Assembly: GCA_029379385.1 (NCBI GenBank)
Contig: CM055608.1
Location: 27,898,350 to 27,962,349, forward strand
Reading direction: 5' to 3'
Source of the DNA: Quillaja saponaria
Taxonomy: Eukaryota; Streptophyta; Magnoliopsida; Fabales; Quillajaceae
DNA: 64,000 nt
Positions 25,101 through 36,401 of the stretch are shown here, piece after piece. Under the pieces are notes generated by a model. That model was not told the origin of the DNA. It ran no database searches and was given only the letters and a program-made list of their open reading frames with translations. Each line of letters starts with the position of its first letter. The stretch's first letter is position 1. The translations under genes and the position numbers were made by a program.

Positions 25101-25849
25101 CCTTTTTAATTGAAAACTCAACATATTATATATAATATATGGTTATGGTTAGAGAGGTTGGTGTGGTTGAAATAAACTCTTATACACTCAAAAGTTGTAC
25201 TCAACTAAGAAACAAAATTAATGGGTATCGATCAGAGAGAGTTGTTACAAGTGCTGCACACAGTCACACAGGTTCACATTCTTGCAGAGAACGGAAGGTG
25301 CTCAACAATAATATGTTTCCAAACATGTAAAATATAAAAACAATGCCCCATGCATGAAGCTTTGCTTAGCAAAGAAGTGGGGGAGAAAAGAAGAACAGCT
25401 GTATAAAGGTCCAAAGTAACATTGTTTTGACACACACATATATATATATGATATGCGTGATGTAGTGCTTTTGTTGAGATCAGCACCAAAGGAAGAATCT
25501 GATCGGCCATGATTCCCAAGAATCTTTCTATTTCATGGCCCATATGTATGCCCAAAAGAAGTCAATGCAACAACATATTGTAATTAAGGAAGAGTCTGAG
25601 TCTTTAATTAAGAGGATTACCGACATTAATTAGTCACAGCTTGAAACTTTCATTTTGAAGGTCTCTACTTAGAACTTTGAGTGTGGGGTGCAATATGTAA
25701 TTTTGATGTGAACGAGATTATTTCATTATTTATATATTCATGTACGTCCAAATAATTTAGTTACAAGAATACGCGTACTTCATCTTTAATTAGGAAGGAG
25801 TTGTTTATCTTATCATGTCATAACTCATAAGTCATAATAACTAATTAAG
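22161..25849. other. Long gene-free AT-rich stretch
   Basis: No convincing gene on either strand over about 3.7 kb. A run of about 29 A residues lies at 22230-22258. At 25505-25540 a perfect 8-bp inverted repeat (GGCCATGA / TCATGGCC) encloses a second small stem (GATTC / GAATC). It matches no microRNA I know. Confidence 0.4.
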
Positions 25850-26760
25850 AGTGTGTTTGGAACCAAAATATTTAGAGAATTGAATTCATTCTAAATGACT
25901 TCTATAAAAATTGTGTTTGGAATTCATCTTAGTTTAGAATTCAATTCATTTTAAATCACATTTCATTAGAATGTTTTCATTTTAAATTCTTACCAAAATT
26001 GATGTGATTTGGTGAGAATTTATTTCATTGTCTCATTAAAAACTTAATTTGACCAATATACCCTTCACTTTTAATAATTTCTAGATGATCTTTTCTTTTT
26101 AAACCAACCTATCTCCATTAACGTTAATTTTCTTGATCATTTGGGTTATCTCTTTGTTTGGAATGAAAATTCTCAAGTTCCCTAGTGAGTCACTCAATTC
26201 TGTTTTTGTGATAGGTCCAGCCCTATTTTTATCAAATATTTGAAAAATTCGTTGGTGTCATTTTTGTATGGGGGGCTAATGATGAAGAAGAAGGTGGTGT
26301 GATTTTGTGCCAATGAAATTGTTGCCTTGGTAGGGGAACCAAGAAGAGGGGGAGGAAAGGATGTTACGTTTAAGCTTTTTACGAACCAAATAGAGGAGGA
26401 ATGAACTTAGAAGGTTGTAAAGAAGGAAAGTCCTTAGCAAAATAGTTGGCATTGGAAGAATGAGAGAAAATCTGTGGGTGTTGGCATTGCAGGCCTAAGT
26501 CTAACTATCAGGGAAAATGATGGCAAAACGTGGGCAACTTAACTATAATTCAATTTATAATATAAGGGTAATTTTGTAAAAGTATTAAATTGAATTGAAT
26601 TCTTTTAAATATATTTATGAACCAGACATTATAATTCAATTAAATTCTATTAGTAATATGATTAATTTGTTTCAAACATTATAAAATGATTTCAAATGAA
26701 ATGAAATGAATTCAATTCAATTCATTTCAATTTTTTCATAGATTTGTTTCAAACACACCC
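25850..26760. mobile_element. Non-coding transposon-like element of about 0.9 kb
   Basis: The ends are inverted: AGTGTGTTTGGAAC on the left against the complement of GTTTCAAACACACCC on the right. Just inside both ends lie AATTCAATTCATT-type repeats. AAG flanks both sides, a possible 3-bp target duplication. No transposase frame was seen. It abuts the second Tourist-like MITE directly. Confidence 0.6.
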
Positions 26761-26762
26761 AA

Positions 26763-27222
26763 GAGCCCATGTGAGAGTTTGAGGGGAAGGAGAGGAGAGG
26801 AGAGTTGAGAAAAATTGACATTTAGCATTTCTCCATTTGGGAGTTAAAAAAAATAAATGAAGAGTAGAGAAAAATATAATGTACATTTCTTATTTAGAAA
26901 TTGGTCAGAAAAGTAATGAGAGGATAAAATATTCATATTTTATGATTTTACCTTTAAAATGTTTTGATTGAATATTAGTAGATATTAAATAAAAAAAGAT
27001 AAGAGTATATTCTGCATTACAGTAAAAAATTATAAAGTATTTATTTTCTCCTTTCAATTTGTAGGAATTAAATTAAATTTTGAAAGATTTAGAAGGACAC
27101 ATGTAATTCTCAATTTTCTTTCCATCCAATTAAAAACAAATTCCAAACAAGGGAAAATAATGTATATTACCCCCTTTTCTCATTTCCTCTCCCTCCATTT
27201 CCCTTCATCCAATAGAATATGA
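26763..27222. mobile_element. Tourist-like MITE, copy 2 (older, inverted)
   Basis: Aligns over nearly its whole length with the reverse complement of 21289-21769, for example TTTGAGGGGAAGGAGAGGAG, ATTAGTAGATAT and TACAGTAAAAAATTATAAA. Its terminal bases are more degraded, so it is an older member of the same family. Confidence 0.75.
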
Positions 27223-27287
27223 ACTAATTTGGATAGATCTCCCCTTGGATTAAACTTGTATAATTTCAGCTTATGATCTCATTCAAT

Positions 27288-27965
27288 TAGGGGTGTGCAA
27301 AAATTTCGGAAACCAATTAATTTTGACCGTCCCGACCAAAACCCGACAATCTAAGTTTTAAGTTGAATAAATTTTTATTTTTTATTCTTGGTCAGTTCAC
27401 TTATTCGGGTAAAAGTTTTTTTAATCCGGGAACACTCGACAACCCAAATTTATTTACTAACATTTTAAAATAATTTTTTATATATGCAAACAAATATGAT
27501 CAAATTCAATCTAGAGTTTTTTAATACATAAAAATGAGTGTATCATTCAAATGAATATATGTTCATACTTATTTTTAATTCATATTTAGTTTGAATATGT
27601 GTTCATGTTTAGTATTACATTATTGTAAATTATAGTAACCTTATTTTAATCTTTTTATTAAAATTTCTGATGTTAAAAAACTTTAATTTTTTTTTTCTAT
27701 TTCTAACTTAAAAATTATATAATTTTTTTAACGTTGGATCTTATTATTTAATAAAAATAATTAATAGATTTTTATACAATAAAATTTATAAAAAAAAGTC
27801 TAACCCACTTGAATCAACCGACACACTATAATTTTTAATCAAGTAAAAAATTTTGTCACTCGACCATTAAATTTGAGTAAAAAAATTTCCAAACCGACTT
27901 TATTAATTTTTTCCAATCCGATTTTATTGAATCCGATAAAATTTATGTCAAATCCACAGCCTAAT
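27288..27965. repeat. hAT-MITE-like repeat (tentative)
   Basis: The left end, TAGGGGTGTGCAAAAATTTCGG, resembles the common plant hAT non-autonomous terminus. The interior holds recurrent CCGAC/ATCCGA motifs typical of such repeats. The right end (CACAGCCTAATTGC) is not a clean inverted copy. Confidence 0.35.
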
Positions 27966-29300
27966 TGCACAAACCTACATGTATACAATTCATAGAGTTT
28001 GCATGGTTGTCAACTGGTCTCTAGAAAGCACTGTAAGAGGATGGCTCCATTGAATGCGTAAAACTTTAGTGTAGTGCTTCTTGCACACTTTTTGAAGCAA
28101 AATTTCTCGGCATCTCTCCAAAGCAATTAATTAGATGTATTCGAATTTTGAGAGATAATAATACTTTTATGATTAAAAATTGATAGTGCGATTTTTCTAA
28201 TTGGTTTAAGAACTGATTGAGAGTATTAAGTAAGTACCTATTTAAATTCAATTTTTATGTTTGGAGTTTGGAGGCACGTTTAGATCAAGTTATCAGTTTA
28301 ATATAAATTCCGAATTATTTTTTTAAGCTCATCCTCTACATCATAACTTATCTGCTTGCCTCGAAATGACCCGGCCTAGTAGGGATTTATTCTTTTTTCT
28401 CTTAGTTTTTGTTTGACTAGCTGCTGTAAAAAGATCTTTAATATCATCCTAGAAAAATTCTGAATTTATTCATTATATATATATATATATATATATTACT
28501 ATATTAACATACATTATGCTGTTGAACAAAACATGTGCTAATGAGATTGCAAATATCATCACTCATTCTTAATTATTTGAAAAAAAAAAAAAAAAAAACA
28601 ATAGCAGAACTCTATACGAAAGGTGTCTTATTTTATAGTTTAAATTTTTGTATGAAATAATTTTCAGATATATAAGAGTATTGGCCAAATGGTTAAATAA
28701 AGTTTGATTCTTTTAGACACTTATTTTATGAAATTAAATTTTTGTACAGAAAATATAAGATATGTATAAGAGGTTGAAAACCTTTAATCTGAAATTTTTT
28801 ATGGGTTACAACCGAAAGTAACCTAAGCAGTTGGAATCAACCTATAAAATCCATGTGAGTGAATTGGTTAGAGCCTTTCAATTGCCACACATGACACAAC
28901 TAATTTTTGAGTTGGTAGACAGCTCCTGCGGTCATGAATGATTTCCTTTGGCTTCAATACATATCTGTCTATCTATCTGCCACATATATATATATATACC
29001 TCACCAACTGGCAACTACATGATATGACACTCATGGTTTCATGTCCCTAGCTCTCTCATTTCAATGAGTAGTTAATTACATAAAACCTTCAATATCACAA
29101 AAAAAAAAAATATAAGAATTAAAACATACTATAAAATTATTTAGTTAATTTTTATATAATATTTGATAATAATAGAATTAATTGATTCACTCTTAATATA
29201 TATCATGTCCTAAACTAGCTTATAAGTATGAAAGTTGATATACACAAGGTCTGGATTTGCATTTATGCTGATTTATTACACACAACTGTCCCTCACTGCT
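27966..29300. other. Gene-free stretch with microsatellite
   Basis: AT-rich with a (TA)n run at about 28475-28496. No gene seen. The last part is the upstream region of the glycine-rich protein gene; TTTAAAAAG near 29308 may be its TATA element. Confidence 0.4.
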
Positions 29301-29386
29301 GTTCCCCTTTAAAAAGAGAACCTCAAACATCCTTTCAGGCAACTAAGTAAGAGTAAAATATTTGCATAGAGTGTGAGAGTGATAAA

Positions 29387-29387
<1 letters not shown>

Positions 29388-29423
<36 letters not shown>

Positions 29424-29426
29424 GAA
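29388..29426. repeat. (GA)n microsatellite in the leader of the glycine-rich protein gene
   Basis: An almost pure AG repeat runs up to the base before the ATG. GA-rich leaders of this kind are common in plant genes. Confidence 0.8.
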
Positions 29427-29888
29427 ATGGGTAAAATGGGTATGGTGCTAGTTTTTGCTCTAGTTGTTGTAGCTCACACTAGGAGTAGTGTTTCTGCTAG
29501 AAATGTACCTAGCAATAATAATAATGCAGCTGGGTTGAATGACCAAAAGAATATGTTCACCTATGGTGGTGTTGGTGGCTTCTCTGGAGTTGGTAACAAT
29601 GGGTTACCATTTGCAGGAGCTGGGGCTGGACTTGGTACAGGTGGTGGGTTTGGTGGTGGTTCCGGGATTGGTGGAGCTGTGGGGATGGGTGGACTTGGGG
29701 GACTTGGTGGTGGTGATTCTGGTTTAGGTGGACTTGGGGGACTTGGTGGTGGTGATTCTGGTTTAGATGGACTTGGGGGACTTGGTGGTGGTTCTGGAAT
29801 AGGCGGACTTGGTGGATTAGGAGGCTTAGGTGGTGTTGGTGGAGGAGTTGGAGATGGCGCTGGTGGCGGCGTTCTTCCCATCCCTTGA
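29427..29888 (+). CDS. Secreted glycine-rich protein (153 aa)
   Basis: The protein starts MGKMGMVLVFALVVVAHTRS, a clear signal peptide with likely cleavage after VSA near residue 25. A short spacer with a run of Asn and the conserved-looking segment NMFTYGGVGGFSG follows. The rest is a Gly-rich domain built on GGLGGLGGG repeats, with a 16-residue unit GGDSGLxGLGGLGG occurring twice, and the C-terminus is VLPIP. This is the pattern of plant cell-wall glycine-rich proteins. The frame is also open upstream through the GA repeat from a GTG at 29373, but the ATG at 29427 is chosen because it starts the signal peptide directly. It is probably exported to the apoplast as a structural wall protein. 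The exact subfamily is not certain. Confidence 0.85.
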   Translation: MGKMGMVLVFALVVVAHTRSSVSARNVPSNNNNAAGLNDQKNMFTYGGVGGFSGVGNNGLPFAGAGAGLGTGGGFGGGSGIGGAVGMGGLGGLGGGDSGLGGLGGLGGGDSGLDGLGGLGGGSGIGGLGGLGGLGGVGGGVGDGAGGGVLPIP

Positions 29889-31452
29889 GACAATAAACCG
29901 GCAAGCTGGATTCGCTCTGTTTGTTTAGTATTTACTGTAAGCAGTTAAGAAAATAATGTAGTCTTTGTGTTGGATCAGTTGTTTCATTACAAGCATTCTA
30001 GCTTGGGTTTGTGAGTCAATAATGTTAATTAGAAGCCTAGCCTGAGAGGGTGAGACTACGTAGTATAAAATATCTACTTTGTAATACTTGCATGCTTTTC
30101 TTTCTAGTTGCTTCATCAAGTTATTTTGGTGAATATTTTACTTCTTATTTATTTTCCTTCACTATCATGGATTCAACTTCGATCCATTAGCTGAGCCCTG
30201 CTAGTTCCACTCAAACAATGAAAATCATCACTTGTTAAGTGATAATTTGCAAAATACGGATCAAATTCGAAAGTTTTTCAAGATCCCAATTGGAAAATGC
30301 TAAGTCTACATGTTGGAATTTTTATTTTTTTATTTTTATAAAATATATTTCAGTTGATTTAATTAGTAAAATGGATCATAAACAAACTTCAACTTAAAGG
30401 CATTAAGTAGTTTGTCTTTTGAAAATATAAACATAGCACAATCTCACTGTTAGAATTTATCGATTTCAGATGTAAAACATCTTAAAGTTAAAAAGAGACT
30501 TAACACAACATGCAAGACAAAAAAATAAAAACATTAATCTTGATATTAAAAATGAGGTTCCAACATGTGTCAAAACTGGCCTTCAGGCGAGCTCCCTTCA
30601 ACAGAGCAACGTTACATTTATAGTTGAGTTTTTTACATATGCATTGAAGTTAATTAATATGTTTTTATTTTGACATTGATTCTTCTTAATCAGGTATCAA
30701 ATACAATTATCAATCAATTAATAAAAAAGCTTCTTGTTTCTAATTTGGCTAGCCAGGCCTATATATCCCATCCTCAACCAAATCCTACATGCCTGGTTGT
30801 CCTTCATTCCTTGTGCAATGTGTATGTTTCTACCAACAGTACTTGGCATGGCTTGTGGGTTGTGAAATCATAAATATTGAAGATTGGGGCTCGCAGAGCA
30901 TGTTGATTCAACAGGCTGAGTGAGAGTTTTACATACAACTTCATCAACTAGCTAGGTTGACTATGTTACGACTACTTTAATATTATGATTTTTCTATTTA
31001 TAAAATAAAAAATTAATGAGTGTTTTAAAAATATTATATTTTGATTTCAGTAGTATTTAATGAATAAATTATTATTTTTAAATTATTTAAATTTTAAAAA
31101 ATTATATTTATTACAAATTAATAAGTTCTTCCAAAACACTAGTTGAAAAAATTATTAAAAAATAAATTAGATAAACATCAACATGTATCCATGAGAATAA
31201 ATTATATTCAAAGTCAACGCATTTTGTCTAGTTGTTAATAAGTAGAGTCTACTATGACAAAATTGGGGTGAGTGATTAAATACATGCAGGTTGCCATATT
31301 TGTGAAACAGTTCTCTACGTTACAGGAGACCATAAATACATAGTTGACAATTTCTTTAGTAAGGGTCCCATACAAATATGTGAGACCGACATATAAAATA
31401 ACGAGTCGAATTAATTTTTGTTTTTGAGTGAAAATAGTTATCTCTTATAATT
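29889..31452. other. Intergenic region between the glycine-rich protein and the first S-protein homolog
   Basis: AT-rich; no gene or recognisable repeat seen. The first 200-250 bp are probably the 3' untranslated region of the glycine-rich protein gene. Confidence 0.4.
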
Positions 31453-31460
31453 TATATAAA
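31453..31460 (+). promoter_or_regulatory. TATA box of S-protein homolog 1
   Basis: TATATAAA lies 73 bp upstream of the ATG at 31526. Confidence 0.6.
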
Positions 31461-31525
31461 TCATCAAAGACCAATTTAATTCATTAAACTTTATCCAAAC
31501 ATTTCTACCACCTTAAAATAAAAAA

Positions 31526-32020
31526 ATGAAAACTCTCAAAAGCTTCTCTTCCTCCTCCTCCTCCATTATTTCGATCACACTGGTTGTGGTTATAACCTTG
31601 TCTCTGAGTCATGACCCAGTTGTTGTTAATGGTAGTACTGCAGGTGGAGACGACGCACTTGACTTCAATAGATGGTATGAGCACATCGTGAATGGATTAT
31701 TGAGTGGCAGCAACAGAACCTTGTTGGTTCATTGTGGCAGAAAAGGCAAAGATTTTGGTGATCAAATTGTGAATGTTAGAATGGAATTCACTTGGAGTTT
31801 CAAAGATGTTTTTGGAAAAAAGGTTTATTGGTGTTATTTGCGCAAGGCTAATTCTGAGCATGCTACATTTAATGTGTATTGGAAGGAGTCTGACTATCAT
31901 ACATGGCTTGGTTATAGATGCAAATGGAAGCACTGTATTTGGATTGCTAAAGATGATGGAATCTATATCAAAAATATTCCTGAAAATATTGATGAGCTTG
32001 TACATCATTGGGAAAAATGA
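31526..32020 (+). CDS. S-protein homolog 1 (plant self-incompatibility S1 family)
   Basis: An intronless 164-residue secreted protein. A Ser-rich, hydrophobic signal peptide covers about residues 1-36. The mature part shows the S1-family pattern: HIVNGLL, an N-glycosylation site NRT, LLVHCG, FTWSF, VYWCYL, CKWKHC and the C-terminal CIWIAKDDGIYIKNI. The four cysteines after the signal peptide are those expected to pair in this small beta-sandwich fold. The family is named after the poppy stigma S-determinant, but most members (SPH proteins) are secreted peptides of unknown role, often expressed narrowly in flowers or roots. It lies in a same-strand run with two further homologs and resembles the third most. 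Confidence 0.9.
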   Translation: MKTLKSFSSSSSSIISITLVVVITLSLSHDPVVVNGSTAGGDDALDFNRWYEHIVNGLLSGSNRTLLVHCGRKGKDFGDQIVNVRMEFTWSFKDVFGKKVYWCYLRKANSEHATFNVYWKESDYHTWLGYRCKWKHCIWIAKDDGIYIKNIPENIDELVHHWEK

Positions 32021-32744
32021 GAGAGACTCCCAAATAATTATTTAAAAAGTTAATTTAAATAAAATTTGTCCCGATCTCTTATATATTATTTAAAAGATTT
32101 TTTTTTCTCATGCACATATAAATATTTGTTAATAGTATTTGCAAATATTTTTATTTCGGAGACTGGTCCCATAGAAAAAAAAAAAGAAGAAGAAGAAGAA
32201 GAAGAAGACTATGCTTGAGTTTTTGTCCTCTTTTGTTAAAAATTCTCATTTAACTATTATCATGAAGCAACATTTATATATTTTGGAGCTTTACTCAATT
32301 TGTGTGCCAAAGAAAATGTTATAGAAAATGTTATTTCATGTTTTGTAACTTAAAAGACTCATTTGAGTTTCTAATGAATCTATAAAACTCATTTGAGTTT
32401 CTAATGAATCTATAAAAAAAAATAATGAAGTTCCATTTCACAAAAAATTAAATAAATAAATAATAATAATAACAAGATCCATATGGTGAGGGAGGGCATT
32501 AATTTTTCAAAAACTCATTGATTATTCATAAAAAACTGAACTAACATTAAATACATAGTCCATATGTAATACATGCACAAACTTAATCTTCTCACATACA
32601 ACATGTGGCAGAAAATTAATTCACCTACCACAAAATTAAATGCAATATAATATAAAGGTTATGAAATATATATAATTGAGGCCAAAATATATATGGAAAG
32701 AAATAATAATTAATAATAAAAGAGTTGACCCAGAATTTATTTGA
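32021..32744. other. Spacer between S-protein homologs 1 and 2
   Basis: AT-rich. It contains an (AGA)n run at about 32185-32209 and an exact tandem duplication of a 30-bp unit (beginning ACTCATTTGAGTTTC) at about 32354-32413. Confidence 0.6.
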
Positions 32745-32753
32745 TATATAAAA
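32745..32753 (+). promoter_or_regulatory. TATA box of S-protein homolog 2
   Basis: TATATAAAA here places transcription start near 32770-32785. That is downstream of the first in-frame ATG (32758), and this decides the start of the gene in favour of 32803. Confidence 0.6.
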
Positions 32754-32802
32754 ACCAATGAATGAATTAGTGATCATAAAAATAAAAAGCAAAAACAGAG
32801 AA

Positions 32803-33240
32803 ATGGGTTCCTCATCCTACAATTACAAAATGTTAGTTCTTATACTTGTTTCCGCTGTGTTTATGAGCCATTCACCATTGATGACAGAGTCATTTCTGAA
32901 CAAGTTTACCGTACACGTCATCAATGGCTTAAGAAACGACACCATGGATGCACACTGCAAATCGAAGGACAAAGATGTGGCGCCTCGACACCTGAATGTG
33001 AATGAAGCTGTAGAGTGGAAATTTCGGGTGAACATATTTGGGACAACGCGTTACATGTGCAACGTGAGTTGGTCGCGTGGGCATCTCAGTTTCGAAGCTT
33101 TTACATGTAAGGATGAACTGTTTCTGACACAATGTTGTGGAGACACCCACAATTGCTTTTGGAGAGCCAGAAATGATGGAGTTTATGTGTTTAACGCTAA
33201 ACATGGGCAGTACCAATTCCGTTACACATGGCAAAAATAG
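32803..33240 (+). CDS. S-protein homolog 2, divergent (145 aa)
   Basis: An intronless secreted protein of 145 residues beginning MGSSSYNYKMLVLILVSAVF, a signal peptide. An upstream in-frame ATG at 32758 would add 15 charged residues but falls only five bases after the TATA box. Family features: FTVHVINGL, an N-glycosylation site NDT, HCKSKDKD, VEWKFR, and the C-terminal block CFWRARNDGVYVFN. It differs from its neighbours: the WCY motif is YMC, and a cysteine-rich insert TCKDELFLTQCCGDTHNC gives seven cysteines after the start instead of four. It may have an extra disulfide or a changed surface. The role is unknown, as for most of the family. Confidence 0.85.
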   Translation: MGSSSYNYKMLVLILVSAVFMSHSPLMTESFLNKFTVHVINGLRNDTMDAHCKSKDKDVAPRHLNVNEAVEWKFRVNIFGTTRYMCNVSWSRGHLSFEAFTCKDELFLTQCCGDTHNCFWRARNDGVYVFNAKHGQYQFRYTWQK

Positions 33241-33449
33241 TCAAACCAAATATTGTTGTAAGCCAAAACATATATAATAACTACTAATATTAAATAAATA
33301 AACTCTTCTATTATCTATATGCTTTTCTTTTTCTTCTTTTTTCTAATATTTTTTTGGTTAATTAAAGAAAATGATCGAATTCAGTATCAACTTTGTTAAG
33401 TCTGGATTTGAACTGTTGAGATGTCCTCCACGTAATTAACACATAAAAG
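33241..33449. other. 3' flank of S-protein homolog 2
   Basis: AT-rich sequence, probably the 3' untranslated region; nothing else seen. Confidence 0.4.
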
Positions 33450-33730
33450 AGTATAAAAGCTGAAAAATTATAAAGAGTACGAGTTAAAGCAATAATTTGA
33501 TTTATTTTTGAGATTTCAGTCCCTTTATATAGAATATCATAGCCAATAAGATTGTGCCATGTGTCACAACATTAATTAGATAGCTATGTCGACAGTTACA
33601 GTTATAATGAGATATGATGACATCCGTTATAATATTAATGAGATATTAATTATGACAGTTACAGTTTAGATTTGCATGTTATACCTTGATTAGGCCACGT
33701 ATAATAATACTATTGGATAAGTATAATAAT
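33450..33730. repeat. Direct repeat, left copy
   Basis: Similar over about 280 bp to 35768-36040 in the same orientation; shared words include CCAATAAGATTGTG, ACAACATTAAT versus ATAACATTAAT, ATAATGAGATATGAT and GTTATAATATTAA. The pair could be the long terminal repeats of a decayed retroelement or a simple duplication. Confidence 0.6.
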
Positions 33731-35767
33731 GTATTATTACTAGTTCGTTTCGTAGGAAAGTAAATTAGATGTTGTAGACCATATACCTGTGTCATCTTCC
33801 TTGTTTGTAGGGTGTAATTTTTTGCAATTTTTTTTAAAATTATAGTGCTATCATTGATGTGATACTCTACTGGTGCGATATTTTTGCATACATTTTGTAC
33901 TCACCATATAACTTAACCTGCTCCACTCTACCTTATAATTACTCCACCTTACTAGTTTCACATTTTTAGTGCAAATTGAGAAGTTCAAGCATGTTGTGAT
34001 AACAATTTATACTAATTTTTTGTCCATCACGTGGTGGGGTACTAAGTATTTGTATTTAAACTATACTGAAATAATAACATAACTTGTTTTGAGCAATATA
34101 GGTGAAAACTTGAGAATCTTGATGATGTATTGGCTTCATAGCCACTTGATTTGTTTGGGTGATGATTTGCCTTTTCTAGCCTGTGATGCCCACCTCGATT
34201 ATGACCATATATAAGCATTCTAGCCGTGCTCTTTTTCTCCAGGTCAGGTGAAAACTTGGTATCTTTGGCGATTTAGTATCCAATGTATCTCGCTAAAAAG
34301 CTATTGATAGCCTCTCCTCTCAATAGGGTTATTTTGTCCAGACCTAGGGGACATATTTGATATCACTTCTCCTAATAACAGTCACCAACTGAAAAGTTGT
34401 GTATTAGCTCGTTAAACTATTTGTTATGACGGTGAGTTATCTCTTCCATATGGAAGGTGATGAGCTTATCTGACTTGGTGATTTTCCTGTATAATTGTAG
34501 CTAAAAAGCCGAGCTCAACAGGAATTTTGTTAAATCCACATATGTAAAAACATGTAGTTTAGTCTTTGTTGATAGAGTAATCAATAATATTTAATAGAAG
34601 TACACAATTATAAAATTTGAAGATATATTCTTAAAGTTTCAAAATTAGTTAGGCTATCTATATGAAAATATAGAATTCAGAGACCTATATGCAATTTTCT
34701 AGAGTCATTCAGGTCATTTTTATGAAAATATAAAAGCTTGGGGTCTATGTACAATTATTCAAAAATATTTAGGCGATTAATATGAATACGAGGACATTTT
34801 TTATAAAATACCAAAGTTTGTGGGAACTCTATAAATTATTAAAGTTTTTTGCACCACTTTTGTAATTATAATATAAAAGAAATGAGCCGAATATTGAAAA
34901 TATATAAATTTAGGCCAAATTTGTAAGATTTATAAAAAATTTGGGCCATTTATGGAGATATGTAAGATACTTGGGTCATTCACTTAAAAAATTTAAAAAT
35001 AAAGGGACCGAATGACAATTTTGCAAATCTGGGTTAGGCTGGATATGGATTTGGGTCGAATATGGCCCACAGGTCTGCTAACTTGACTCAGGCTAGTGAT
35101 AAAAATAATATTTCTGCCTTTCCAAATGTCATCATTGGAAGAAAATGCTTTTTGGCAGTTTTTCTATCCTGTCGATTGAGAGAGTTGACGACTTTCTTCT
35201 TGTTTGCTTTGTCCACTATGACATGACAGTGATTCAGCAGGAACAAAAATTCTCAAAAATAAGAGAAGTGATCCCACTGCCTGAACCACCATTTTGGCGA
35301 GCTCATCGAGCGCCAGCTGCAAGTCATGCTCTATCAGCGGCAACCTTTAATCAACGAGGCCATGAATATTGACATTAATGATTAAAGCCAATCCAAAAAA
35401 CAACATAATGAGACCCGATTTGAGTACTGAAGAAAACTGAGCCAAAAACCTACTAACGAGCACAATTAATGGTTGCAAATACGTACAGCCCTGAGTTTAT
35501 GTACTCGGTTCGGCTCTAGGCTAACCGAGGTCCATAGGTTCGGACCTCTTTTGCAGATGCTAGCCACACTAAAAAAATTAATTTGGTGCAAGAGATTGTT
35601 GGGGATTCTTTATCGAAATGGGATCAAAATCTTTTTCTGATCAAATGAATTATGTTTTGATAAAGGATTGAAAACTTAAATCAAAGGATTTTGCACATAT
35701 GGCGCCAATATTAAGACAAAATTTGACCATTTGACCAATCAAGGTGTCTTTTTGGTATAATTAAAGT
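33731..35767. other. DNA between the two direct repeats
   Basis: No retroelement proteins are visible. The phrase GGTGAAAACTTG occurs twice (about 34101 and 34247), each followed by similar text, suggesting internal repetition. At about 34650-34800 a degenerate unit of about 63 bp (core AGG.{2}ATTTTTATGAAAATATA) is repeated two to three times. The 75-codon frame at 35145-35372 has no family features. Confidence 0.4.
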
Positions 35768-36040
35768 ATGAAAGTTGAAAATTTATAAAGAAAATGCGTT
35801 AGAAAAAATAATCTGGTTTATTTTGGAGTTTTATATTTTTTATATGAAATATCATGGCCAATAAGATTGTGTCATGTGTCATAACATTAATCAAATAATT
35901 ATGACGACAATTACAATTATAATGAGATATGATAATATACGTTATAATATTAAAAGGATATTAATTGTGTCAATTAAAGATTAGTCTGTTATATCTTGAT
36001 CACACCTCGTGTAATAATATTATTAAATTGATACAATCCT
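35768..36040. repeat. Direct repeat, right copy
   Basis: Right-hand partner of 33450-33730, same orientation, clearly diverged by substitutions and small indels, so the duplication is old. Confidence 0.6.
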
Positions 36041-36338
36041 ATATTACCAAACCTAAAACTGAGAGTTGAGTTTATAAATTATCTCCTGTTGTATAGCTAA
36101 CAAAATATCGAATTTTGCCCGAACCAAAAAAGCTAGGAAACGTTAATCCAAATTCTAATCCTTTAATTCCTTCCATAAATAGTTAATTTGTTGACTAATA
36201 AAATCAGTTGGAATGCCATGCGCATGTATTAATTATTTCAAGTAATTATCTTTTATAAGCATGCTTTCTCTAATTATTTGCATTAAAAATATTTCATGCT
36301 AGCTAGTTCATCGGTTCCCATTTGTTTGCGTACTATTC

Positions 36339-36344
36339 TATAAA
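36339..36344 (+). promoter_or_regulatory. TATA box of S-protein homolog 3
   Basis: TATAAA, followed by TGG, 58 bp upstream of the ATG codon's last base at 36404; spacing is normal for a short plant leader. Confidence 0.55.
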
Positions 36345-36401
36345 TGGAAAAGCTAGCTACAACAAAATTTAATTTCCAGAATCCAGAGAATAGAAACAAC
36401 A

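Noticed and set aside
25274..25555. 93-codon minus-strand frame and a hairpin-like sequence at 25505-25540
   Set aside because: The frame has no recognisable domain or splice context. The hairpin stem is only 8 bp plus 5 bp and contains no known plant microRNA.
29557..29904. Pro- and His/Gln-rich frames antisense to the glycine-rich protein gene
   Set aside because: They are the reverse complement of GGN repeats; the sense strand has a signal peptide and is the real gene.
32758..32802. Upstream ATG extending S-protein homolog 2 by 15 residues
   Set aside because: It lies five bases after the TATA box, upstream of any likely transcription start, and would put charged residues before the signal peptide.
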